Assembly: GCA_037042915.1 (NCBI GenBank)
Contig: JAXOIZ010000013.1
Coordinates: forward strand, 124,001-188,000
Source of the DNA: Auricularia sp. M13
Taxonomy: Eukaryota > Basidiomycota > Agaricomycetes > Auriculariales > Auriculariaceae
Length of the DNA: 64,000 nucleotides
Direction: 5' to 3'
The notes beneath the pieces were generated by a model. It saw only the letters and a list, made by a program, of their open reading frames with translations. It searched no databases and was not told where the DNA came from. The translations under genes and the position numbers were made by a program. Position 1 is the stretch's first letter, and every line of letters begins with the position of its first letter. Shown here piece by piece: positions 29,100-38,317 of this stretch.

Positions 29100-31095
29100 C
29101 TCTCTCAGAGCTACTACAAAGACTTCCTGGTCCCGGCATGCTCCATCTTCGAAGCTAACTAACTTTCCGCAGTTCTGAGTTCAGGGCCTTCGATTCGATT
29201 CAGAGACAAGCTCAAGCTCAAGTAAGAGTAAAAGCACAAGCAGCAACATTTCCATTTTATACTGTGATCACAGCCAGTTGCGATCGCCGTGATGGCTGAC
29301 GAACTTGCCCGAGTCCGCCGGCGTGCTGCGTTCGAGCACGGCGAGCATGCTGCTGACCGACTCGGACGGCTCGATGGGCCCCTTCCAATCTGGCGGCGCA
29401 AACTTCATGAACTGGCCGACCATCTCCTGGAGTTTGGCGAGCTCCTCGGGCTTCTCTGCAGCGGCACGAGCAGCGTCAGATCATGACATTCGGCTGCAGG
29501 GAGATACTGTAGCACTAACCCGGCGGCGTGTTCATGTCGGTCTTGACCATGCCAGGCGAGATCGTGAGGAACGTGAAGCCCTCGTCCTTGTATTTCACTG
29601 AGGATGCATTGCGATTAGCCCAATATGCAGCGGACGGAAGGACGATCTCGGATGCGCACCAGCATATTTGACGTTGACCATCTCGACGCTTGTCTTCGTA
29701 ATGCAGTACGACGGGTTATACTTGTGGCCGCTCGCGAGGACCAGGGCCGTGTCGGCGAGGCCCGTGCTCAGCGTGAGCACCTGCTTGAGCGTGCCTTTGC
29801 GAAGAAGCGGGAGGAACGCGTTCGTCGGCAGGATAGTCCCGAGCACGTTCGTGTCGAACACCTTGCGGAAGTCTTGGATCAAGTCCTCAGGCGTAGGACT
29901 GCGCAGCGTGTATGTAAGCATGCAGTAGTTGCAGGAACGCCAAAGCACCGGCCAATAAACTGGACAACTCACTATTCGTCGATCACGTACCACACGAAGT
30001 CGCCCAGGATCGCGCCGTTATTGATCAGCACGTCGAGCGTGCCGCCAGTTACTTTCTCCACGGCGTCCGCTGCAGCCTAACAGCGAGACAGTCAGCAACC
30101 ATGCAGCTGTATATATGCGACTGCTCACCTTCAAAGACGTAGGATCCACAATGTCCGCTTTCAGGATGTGGACGTTGGGCTTGCTCGCAAGTGCTTGCAG
30201 GCCGGGCGCGTTGTCGGGGTTACGCGCTAGCGCGAAGACAGTATTATCCGGTTTGCTCGAGAGCTGTACAACAAATTCGAGCTGCAAAGGGTGCGGGTGT
30301 CAATCAACAACACATAATATTATCACGATTCGACTAACTCCGATCCCGCGAGAAGCACCAGCGACGACGTAGGAAGGCATTGCGATGTGAAAATCGTAGA
30401 AAGACTGTATCAATGAGGATCCCGATCTGCGGCGCGCGCGCTTTTAAGGCGCAGTTGGCGTCGATGGTCAGCATCTGCTGACTTATCAGTTTCTTGGATG
30501 CTGACTAACTGAGCGCTTACCAAGACAAAGTGCCCAAGCGTGCGAACTGAACGTACGGAACTCGCAGAAAGGCATTCAGCACTTTGTCTACCACGCACAC
30601 TCATGATGGCTTATAAGGCAGATTTTCCGGGATACAGCGGAGGCGTGCATAAGCGCAAGCAGGCGTAGCAGTACACGGTCAAGCTCTGGCGTCGCCGATA
30701 TTAACGGACGTTCCTTGCAATGCGGCTCTCCCACGGCAACGCGATGAGTCGGCGTCCGCGCTGCAAGTGCTCGAGCTGGAAGACGCACTGCTCGGCTTCG
30801 GCGGCCGGCAGCGATGTTTCATGTCGTGTGCGCAGGTAAGATGGGAGTGACCGGTCCACAATGATTCGGGAGCGGGACGCGAGTGAAAGGACATGAGAAG
30901 AAGCGGGTCCATGACGCCCCACGTCAAAGCGTTGAAAGGGAGATGTGGAAAGCGCAATAGGACGAGAGCTCAGGCGGGCTGTGGAGCGTGACCTGCAGAA
31001 ACCGACCGCGCCCCGGAGCGACGGCCTCAGCGCAGGGCGCCTTGCATTCCCATCGAAGACTTCGGGTCCCAGCGCTACACCTTTGTAGAAAACTG
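29100..31095 (-). repeat. Right arm of inverted segmental duplication
   Basis: This is the counterpart of 13900-15910 in opposite orientation, carrying dehydrogenase 2. Similarity continues into the upstream DNA (blocks near 30470, 30700 and 31060) and downstream (ccaggaagtc near 29127). Coding exons are far better conserved than the spacers, indicating an old duplication under selection. Confidence 0.6.
29268..30380 (-). CDS. Short-chain dehydrogenase/reductase 2 (267 aa, 6 exons)
   Basis: The model is complement(join(29268..29455, 29520..29597, 29660..29898, 29973..30076, 30129..30281, 30339..30380)). Exon lengths (42, 153, 104, 239, 78, 188) equal those of dehydrogenase 1, and all splice sites are GT..AG. 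The protein has the GASRGIG cofactor loop, LINNGA, the LTLSTG serine and the YCITK catalytic pair. Substitutions against copy 1 are few and mostly conservative. It should act as a cytosolic NAD(P)-dependent oxidoreductase; no signal peptide or membrane segment is seen. The paired arrangement with copy 1 points to divergence in expression or substrate rather than loss. Confidence 0.88.
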
Positions 31096-32769
31096 CTGCG
31101 GTGAGTGCGGAAGCTCATGAAGAGGCATGATACGCAGCCCAGCCTGCGCTCGGGCGAGCGCTCAACTTGGTCGGCGGGGATGAGGCACGACGCCGGTGTT
31201 GACTCCATATTCTCAGTGATGACACCACCACACTGAGGGAATTGCAGACGTCAGCGCGGAATCCGCTGCGGTCTAATGCTGGACAACGCCAGTGACCGCT
31301 GCATAAGCAAACGCGTATGGCAAGCAGAGAATGCGAGGGCGGCGCGTATGCTGAGTCATTCGAGACTACGCGGAGTGAAGAAGAAGCACGTGAACGAGTG
31401 AACGAAATGGTGGGGGGCAATGGAGAGGGTTGGAGTCATGTGGAAGAGTCCTTTCCGCGGTAGAAATAGACTCGGGTCATGCAGAGGCGCGCGCGGCGAG
31501 ACGGCGCAGTCCGACCTGGCGCGCGCAATACGCAGTCCAGCCGCATATGTCAAGGCGCGAGCCCTAAATACCCGCAGGCACAGGGCATGGAAAAAGACAG
31601 CTGGTGTGAGAATAGTGAACGGCAAGTAACGAGCTAGATGTCGGTACCGCTGGGAGGCGCAACCACGCGCCAAGAATAGTCCTCAATCACTCATCCTCCA
31701 AGATCCTACCGGTCGGGGAAAGCGTGGAAGTACCCACGCCGTGGCGCATCCACCAGCGGGCAGGGAAAGATGAATGAAGTTCGACGTGGAGCAGGAATGA
31801 AAGAGCGCATAACAAGCCTCTAGAATAGAATGCAGAAAATAAATAGAAGCGTGGCATAAGTGAAGAGCATGAGAGCGAGTCGAAGCGGGCAGTGAGCAAA
31901 GAGAATGTTGGCACGGTCCGGTGGGAAAGACGGGAAGTCGGATGCTGAAAGCGCTCTGCTGGGCAGGCGAAGATAATCGGTGATTGGCGACGGGCGAACG
32001 AAGATGCATTGCAAGAGGAGTAGATATTTATGCACGCAGTATGGGCGGCTAGAAAGGGGCAGACACAGTGTATGCAAACGACGACGAGAGCAGCTAAGCC
32101 TGCTTTCGAGCCCGTGAGTTGGTGGCTGGCTTGCCGTGTATTGGGAGAATGGACGCATCACGGTTTGCCGGTGCCAGGTCACTCGGGAGTCGTGTCGTTG
32201 GATGGCGCCAGCGCTGGCGGCTGGCGGCGCGGGGTGGGTGGGATGATCCCAAGTTAAAATGTCGGCGTTATCCCGCCCCGGCCCGGTGCCAGAATCGCTA
32301 AGCGCTCGATCAAACGAAAGGGAAACATGCCGATGCGGAACGTTTCAGCCCTCTCTCACAGGGCAACTATTGTTCCATTATTCATTTGTTTATTGCACGG
32401 AATTACTGAGGCTCGCTCTTCAGTATCGAATAGATAATCCGAATGACAATCACAGAGCTGCGCAGACCATTTGGCCATTGGAAGCAGATTTGGATACGGC
32501 GGCGAGCGCTGAACATTGAGTCGAAGTCATATTGAGAAACATGTCTGTCCGCTGAACGGTTATGCAGCGTGCACAGGTGATTATGAGCATCAGCATCCTG
32601 CTTTCAATCAGAATCTTCAATCTGTCAGCAGCTTTCTAACAGATTAGTTCATCTCCAAGCAACATATTTCGCATCCTGAACCCCTCATTTAAAGTCAAAG
32701 ACATAAAGCACGAGTCTTCGAGCCTTGTCTCACCGCTACATTCCATCCCTCCGCCAGAAAACTAGCACC
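31096..32769. other. Spacer, no gene supported
   Basis: Short frames on both strands have no recognisable motifs. The stretch 32190-32420 is the second copy of the diverged direct repeat also seen near 27600-27950. The last 100 bp before 32770, including catttaaagtcaaagacataaagc, look like the promoter of the NTF2-like gene. Confidence 0.4.
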
Positions 32770-33382
32770 ATGCCATCAGCTCAATCCGAATCAGCCAACG
32801 TCAGCCTCACGCGCCGGTTCTTCTCCGCAATCGCCTCAAAGCAGTTCGACGTTCTTGCCGCTGAGATCATGTCGGACGACTTCGCGGTGGAGGTTCTCCC
32901 TGCGAGTCTCGGAATGGGCACGACGAGCAAGGCGAAGTTCTTGGCCAATTTGCAAGGTCTGGAAGCGGTCACTAACACGGGGACTATGAATGTACGTCTC
33001 TCGTTCGCATTCGACGTTCACGCCGTACATGCTCACGAGCTTGGCGTAGCTGAAGCCGATTGAGATCATTGATTCGCCCGCGACCAGCCAGGTCATCGCC
33101 CATGTACGCATGCGAGCCTGCGGCTGTCCAGACGGCTGACAATCGTAGGCCAAGGTCGTCGATACCTTCGCGAAAGACGGCAAGACCCCGTTGTACGCAC
33201 TGCTATACTCATCGCGTTATCATATGAGAAGCTGAATCTGGGACAGCGCGAACGAATACATCTTTATCTTCAAGATTGCCGATGGGAAAATCGCGGGAGG
33301 GAAGGAATTCGTCGACAGCAAGTTCATTTCAGACTTCTTTGCTGCTACTGCTGCTGCCGCCGCCGCAGGCAAACAGGCTTGA
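32770..33382 (+). CDS. NTF2/SnoaL-like fold protein (151 aa, 4 exons)
   Basis: The model is join(32770..32991, 33050..33103, 33149..33192, 33247..33382), with introns of 58, 45 and 54 nt and all phases consistent. The protein (MPSAQSESANVSLTRRFFSA..) has the small alpha+beta plan of SnoaL/NTF2-like proteins: an N-terminal helix with FFSAIASKQFD, a mid segment KAKFLANLQGLEAV, strands PIEIIDSPATSQVIAHAKVV and NEYIFIFKI, and a C-terminal DSKFISDFF helix followed by polyalanine. Family members include isomerases, dehydratases and ligand carriers of about 130-150 aa. The specific role is unknown. It stands alone between dehydrogenase 2 and an F-box copy. Confidence 0.75.
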
Positions 33383-33872
33383 CTTCCCGTAAATTGCAAT
33401 GTATTACTGCCTGCTCGTGGGAAAGAATGACCTTTTGCTTGATCCTCGATTCGGAGAGTCGCCGTGGCTGCGCCAAGGAATTACGGCGCACTCTCGCGAC
33501 AGCCTCAGCGCCAGAATATCTCGGACGGGGTTGCAGCCGGGACAGCATCGCGCCGCGGGCGACGTTTGGGCGCAGGAGAATGTCGAGATTGATGCAGAAT
33601 CAAACCGTGGCATGAGATTAAGCGTCTCCCGTTTGCCGTGCAAACGGATACTGAGCAGTTATGTAGGGAGCACGTGCAACAAGTTGCACAAATGGGCGTA
33701 GTCGGTCGCAGGCACATGAGCACGCCATACTGAGAGTAGCCTCGCAGGCGCAATCAAGCGGAAGGTAAGTATGCAACCATCCACCGTATATGACCTCAAT
33801 GATACACGCAACGAAGTGTGGTCTCCATGAAGGAGCGAGAAAAAGGTCCAGTTTCGAGCGCAAGTGACGGTC
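33383..33872. other. Short spacer, nothing recognised
   Basis: About 490 bp between the convergent ends of the NTF2-like gene and an F-box copy. Only short overlapping frames without motifs are seen. Confidence 0.4.
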
Positions 33873-35257
33873 CTATGTAACGAGCTTCCATCGACCTCCC
33901 TCGTCGCTGTCCAGAAGTTCCCTAATCTCCTCCATTGGTCCGATGGGTGGATCAATCGCGACCTCAATCGTGCGGTGGACGTCACAAGTGATACTCCGCA
34001 GAATGAGGAGGACGAAGGGCACGAGAGGCCGCTCTATTGTTCCGAGATCACAGAACTCCACGCGCCTAAGCCCAGGCAACACCAGCGCGTGAAGGGTAGG
34101 CAGGGCCTCGTCACTTTCGGATGAAGCATCCCACTCCCAATCGTCGCGGATTCGCAGCGTCTGGCACGCGCGCGGGGGATGAGTGGCAAAGTCCGCGGCG
34201 AGCTCATCCCAAGAGTCCACACAAATCGCGATGTCGTGCACCGTGTCCTGGGCGCCGTGATGGTCCGCGAGAAGGCGCCAGACGTGTACAGAGGACAGCG
34301 TCCAGTTCCGCACCCAGATGGTAAAGGTGCGTTCGCGACCAACGGCATCCTGCAACGTAAGCCACTGCTCTTTCGCCCGGTCCAACAGAATGAGGGGGGT
34401 GCCGTTCCACGGAGTAGTAATGTGCAGAGCTGTTGGATTTCCTGAGCGTCATGTGTGGGGTCCACACTAGTCAACACTTTTACTATCCGCGGTGAAGACC
34501 TCCGGTCTATAGCAACATTGAGCAAGTTGATGATCTGGGCATATGAAAGGTGCAAGTCCAGAGTTTGTAACATTCTGAGCGGTGTGATATGCGAGAACGG
34601 CGCTGCAGATGGCAGCAGCCTGGGCGTCCACCGCGGGCGGTAAGCGAAGTGCACCAGATTGGGACAGAGCGAGAGCACGGGCCTCAGACTTTCATACCCA
34701 ATCCCCCCGCCGCGATTAATGGTAACGCTTGTAATGCTGGGGGAGAGTAGTCCGTCAATGCGCCTGAGGGTCACTTTGTCGAGGTCGAGCACGCGCAAGG
34801 CTGGAGCCGCGAGGCGAAGCTCCCCACCAGGTACGCTGAGGTCGCGAATGCGCAACGCATCGAGAGCGCTAAATTCGAAATTTAGTATCAGAAGAGTGTC
34901 GAGCGCCGTTTCCGCCACTTCCAGGACGCGTATGCGGGCGGTATAGGGGACCAGTATCTCGGCCAGTCGAGAGGTTTCCTCCCGAGAGAATGGGCCGGTT
35001 ATCACAACGTCAAGCAGCGCACGTGAACCCGACCGCGCGAGGACCACGGGAAGGCGCTGGAAATCAAATCTGAGCTGGAATACATGCGAGGCTTTCGAGA
35101 GCTCAAAGCGCGTCCAAAGCACTCGCGAGTTGAGCGCAATGGCACGCCAGCGCGCAGATACCTGGCTCACGGCGAACTTGGCGCCAATATTAGAGCCAGA
35201 CGAAAGACAGAAGAGCTCGCAGAGCAGGTCGTCGGGCAGTTTCTCGATGGCAGCCAT
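33873..35257 (-). pseudogene. F-box/LRR family member with a C-tract frameshift
   Basis: An ATG at 35257 opens MAAIEKLPDDLLCELFCLSS with a good F-box (AKFAVSQVSARWRAIALNSR, VLWTRFELS) and leucine-rich body to TLLLRGTAP near 34400. There the frame is lost at a run of six cytosines on the coding strand. The expected continuation (ILLDRAKEQWLTLQDAVGRE, ending DEGGRWKLVT, stop at 33873) is one frame away. The decayed copy at 59593 reads through the same place with GTAPIVLFNRAEEK, which fixes the site. One base too few in the C run explains it. Either the gene is newly broken or the run is miscounted; every other part is intact. Confidence 0.7.
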
Positions 35258-35798
35258 GTCGATGAAGGGAGGAAGAGACAAGGAGCGGGTGCACAGCCTC
35301 AGCGGTCCGCGCCGTTTGTAGCCGAAAATGGGCTGCAAGGGGTCACCACATTTAAAATTATGGATATTACGTCGTTTTTTCTTGTAAGCCCTCTGAGCCA
35401 GGACTAACTAACTGATTTGCTTCCGGACTTCCTGATTTGGCATATCCGGATCTATATCCTGACAGATCCGGACCTGAAGGACTCAATCCCGAGGCTGAGG
35501 TCAGTAAACTATAATGTTCAGGTGCTTGGCTGGGCCCCTGCGTGAGTTTCTGCTCACAGGAGTATCTCAAACTCCTGCCTGCACTTCTAAGTGTCTTAAT
35601 TTCGCTGATTTTCAGCTCAAATATTTTTTTGGTAAGGGGCCCACCGGCTGGACTAACTAACCAACATGATATCCCGGAAGCAAAATGTGAAGACCCCTTG
35701 ATGGGCTGGAAAAGAAAATTGCGCTCGCAGACGATTCTTTTGTACTCATTCCGCAAGAGACACGTGCCGCCACGTGAGCGGTCAGTTTTATCTGTAAA
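35258..35798. other. Spacer with imperfect inverted and direct repeats
   Basis: No gene is supported. TTTGCTTCCGG near 35415 and its reverse complement near 35677 lie 260 bp apart. GGACTAACTAAC occurs at 35401 and 35653 in direct orientation. Several tccgga palindromes fall between them. This may be a worn miniature element, but ends and a target duplication could not be defined. Confidence 0.3.
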
Positions 35799-35803
35799 TT
35801 GTC
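35799..35803. repeat. Target-site duplication TTGTC, left copy
   Basis: TTGTC directly precedes the left 206-bp LTR and recurs exactly at 37238-37242 after the right LTR. Confidence 0.93.
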
Positions 35804-36009
35804 TGTTGGAATGCCGTCCGGACGAGGCACTCGAGTCCGAGTCGTAGTAGCAGGAGACCCCGGCAAACGCGCGGGGATGTCGCATTGCACACGGTGAGAG
35901 ATAAATACAAAACGGCCGCCAAGATAAGCTGCGGCCAGACATGTGCAATGCCCGGTGTGATGCGGCATGGCAGGCACGTCGGATTGCCCATGAATCAAGA
36001 ATTTCTACA
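35804..36009 (-). repeat. 3' LTR of the gag-only element
   Basis: This 206-bp LTR has TG..CA ends and one mismatch to its partner at 37032-37237. Confidence 0.9.
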
Positions 36010-36020
36010 CACCCCCACAA
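36010..36020 (-). other. Polypurine tract of the gag-only element
   Basis: The coding strand reads TTGTGGGGGTG directly against the 3' LTR. A second copy of nearly the same run lies at 36071-36082, just after the gag stop codon. A duplicated tract is seen in some LTR elements as a second start for plus-strand synthesis. Confidence 0.55.
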
Positions 36021-36084
36021 TCTGAGCGTGCATGCAAGTAAGAATCCCAAACAAAAGAAATGATACCGATACACCCCCACAAGC

Positions 36085-36930
36085 CTAAAAGGCCTCATCG
36101 GAGGACCAAGCGTCGCCGATCTCCTCTGCAATGGCGGCCGTACCTGAGGATGGGCGGAATTTTGACTTCGCCCAGAGCTCGAATGCCTTCTTGAGCGGGC
36201 AGTCGACCTTGTAGTGGCCCTTCTCGTCGCAGAAGTGGCACGTGATCTCGGAGACGGGACGCGGAGCAGTGGAGCGCGAGCGAGCGGGAGTGACAGCGAG
36301 TGCGGCATCAAAGTTGTCGACGGGCTCCTCGACGGGAGTGGGCTGCTGACGAGTCTCCTCGTTGAGCAAGCGCGTAACGACGTGCTCGAAAGTGAGCTGA
36401 TCGGCAGGAGTGGCGTCGAAATTAATAATGACGGGGTCGTACGAAGCGGGGAGACCGAGCGTAGCGGCGAGAATCTTGTCCTGCTCAGCGACAACGATGC
36501 CCGCCTCCTCCATGCGGAAGGCTTGCGCTTGGATGTCGCCAATCCAGGCGCGCATGGACTGCTGGGGCATCTTCTTGGCGGTGAGGAAACGGCGGCGGAG
36601 AGCGAGGCTCGTTGCAAAGCCGCGGGACTGGTGCACGCGCTTCAGAGACTTCCAGATTTCGTACGGGTCTCGGGCACGCATGTGCGCGAGCTGGGAGTCC
36701 TCGACGTGCAGGAGGAACTCGCTTCGGGCTTCTTCAAGCTTCGAATTTGGGCGTGCGGCAAGTTTCGTCTTCAGATCGGCATCGGGGTCGGAGGCACTGG
36801 CGTCGGGCTGGACATCGACAACGGACCATAAGCCTTTTCGAATGAGCAGGGCCTCCATCTTCATCGACCAGGAGACCCAGTTCTCGTCGTTCAGGGGGGC
36901 AAGCGAGATACGGACGCTGTCAGTCGTCAT
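36085..36930 (-). CDS. Copia-type Gag protein (281 aa) with CCHC knuckle
   Basis: The start is at the ATG at 36930 (MTTDSVRISLAPLNDENWVS). The frame is unbroken to the stop at 36085. The N-terminal two thirds is the copia gag fold (DENWVSWSMKMEALLIRKGL, then YEIWKSLKRVHQSRG and LALRRRFLTAKK). A zinc knuckle of form CX2CX4HX4C (CHFCDEKGHYKVDC) lies near residue 235. The chain ends in an acidic tail, DAWSSDEAF, with its own stop. Nothing of pol follows. Gag would form the particle and package RNA, while replication enzymes must come from another element. The open frame suggests selection on Gag itself. Confidence 0.88.
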   Translation of the reverse strand: MTTDSVRISLAPLNDENWVSWSMKMEALLIRKGLWSVVDVQPDASASDPDADLKTKLAARPNSKLEEARSEFLLHVEDSQLAHMRARDPYEIWKSLKRVHQSRGFATSLALRRRFLTAKKMPQQSMRAWIGDIQAQAFRMEEAGIVVAEQDKILAATLGLPASYDPVIINFDATPADQLTFEHVVTRLLNEETRQQPTPVEEPVDNFDAALAVTPARSRSTAPRPVSEITCHFCDEKGHYKVDCPLKKAFELWAKSKFRPSSGTAAIAEEIGDAWSSDEAF

Positions 36931-37031
36931 CGTCGGCAGCAGCGGGCAAGACAGCAATCAGCGGGTTCAGTTCGGCAGGTTCGGCGGGTTCGGCAGTTCG
37001 GCGGCGACGACAGGGGTATGCTGCGCGTTTG

Positions 37032-37237
37032 TGTTGGAATGCCGTCCGGACGAGGCACTCGAGTCCGAGTCGTAGTAGCAGGAGACCCCGGCAAACGCGC
37101 GGGGATGTCGCATTGCACACGGTGAGAGATAAATACAAAACGGCCGCCTAGATAAGCTGCGGCCAGACATGTGCAATGCCCGGTGTGATGCGGCATGGCA
37201 GGCACGTCGGATTGCCCATGAATCAAGAATTTCTACA
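37032..37237 (-). repeat. 5' LTR of the gag-only element
   Basis: This 206-bp LTR precedes gag in the direction of transcription. The interior next to it reads CAAACGCGCAGCATACC on the coding strand as the presumed primer-binding site. I could not match that sequence to a tRNA 3' end or anticodon arm. Confidence 0.9.
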
Positions 37238-37242
37238 TTGTC
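37238..37242. repeat. Target-site duplication TTGTC, right copy
   Basis: Exact repeat of 35799-35803. Confidence 0.93.
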
Positions 37243-38317
37243 GCGAGCCTGAATTGAGCATTGAGAATGTCTTTGAGAATGCAATGACTGACCTTACCTC
37301 ACTCACGAGCATGAGTAGTTCGTGGAGCCTGTCCGCGTATAGGCGCCATTGCCATATGCATCCTTCCACGGTGAGAAGTACGAACATGAGCTCGTCAGAT
37401 GGGGAGTAAAACGTGAAATATGTCGCAGCGCAGCTCATCTGATAGAGTCTACTGGACTACAAACTGCAAACTGCGCGCGTCGTGACATTCCCAACTCGAT
37501 GACGCGCAGCTCTGAGACAATTGGAGCCTCTGAGCTGACCGAATTCGTCTGAGCAGCGGCCAGCCTGCGAGGTGTCCGACTGAGAGATCGTCGAGCTCGA
37601 CGGTTGTATAGGCCGTCCTAGGCCTGAGAATAGCCACGCCCCTCGAGTGCTGGTACGGACATCGATATTCCTCGGTGAGACATGCAGAAACTCGCTTTAA
37701 GTGCATGTCGACTGTCGAGGTCGAAGCTTTCACCGACAAAGCGCGGAAACGAATATCATGAACTCGAGCGAGCGTCCTGAGAGCATATCATCGATGAATC
37801 CGCAAAAGTCTAAAGTCAAGCCCAAACTGCCAGTGAGACTCTCCGCAATATAGTTCCAGTATCAAATGGAATAGGCGTAGCACACTCAATCAACCGAGTT
37901 TCGCGGGCCGAGAGAGAGCTAGGGGGACGTGTGGGCGGCGCGCCGGTGGTAAAGGCAGGGCCTCGCGAGCCAGTGGGAAACACGGTGAGACTGATAAGCC
38001 AGGGCGGCGAGCGCTAATGCTTCGCGGGCGGGGTCATCGTTTGATCGTACAACTCATACATACTGCATGTCCGCGTCACCGTCTGATCAAGTATCGCGCC
38101 AGCAGAACATCATGACGAGAGCGCACACTGGCAGAAATCAAACCAATCAATTTGATTATACGCCCACCACGCCAGCGACACAAACTCAAAGCGGATGGCG
38201 GAGAGGAGGGGAGGGGGGGGGTCTCTATCCGAGTCCTTTTACCAAGAATCGCGCATCACCAAAGCCAATCGCATCTACCGTACCGTACCCACAGTTCAGC
38301 TCCATCCCACCCCGACC
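37243..38317. other. Spacer, no gene supported
   Basis: A 72-codon minus-strand frame at 37223-37438 continues from inside the LTR and lacks a motif. The rest shows no splice-consistent coding. The 3' untranslated region of the cyclophilin gene must fall in its right part. Confidence 0.4.

Larger units (their letters stand above)
35804..37237 (-). mobile_element. Gag-only LTR retrotransposon (TR-GAG-like), 1434 bp
   Basis: Two 206-bp LTRs (TGTTGG..CTACA) differ by one base (A at 35921, T at 37149) and are flanked by a perfect 5-bp target duplication. The 1022-bp interior holds a single gene, a copia-type gag, on the minus strand, and has no room for protease, integrase or reverse transcriptase. 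A purine run abuts the 3' LTR. This organisation matches the non-autonomous terminal-repeat elements with GAG described in plants. Neither LTR nor gag resembles the full copia element at 16224, so its enzyme donor must lie elsewhere. Confidence 0.88.

Noticed and set aside
35400-35690. Possible miniature inverted-repeat element
   Set aside because: An 11-bp inverted match and a 12-bp direct repeat exist, but no consistent ends or target duplication.
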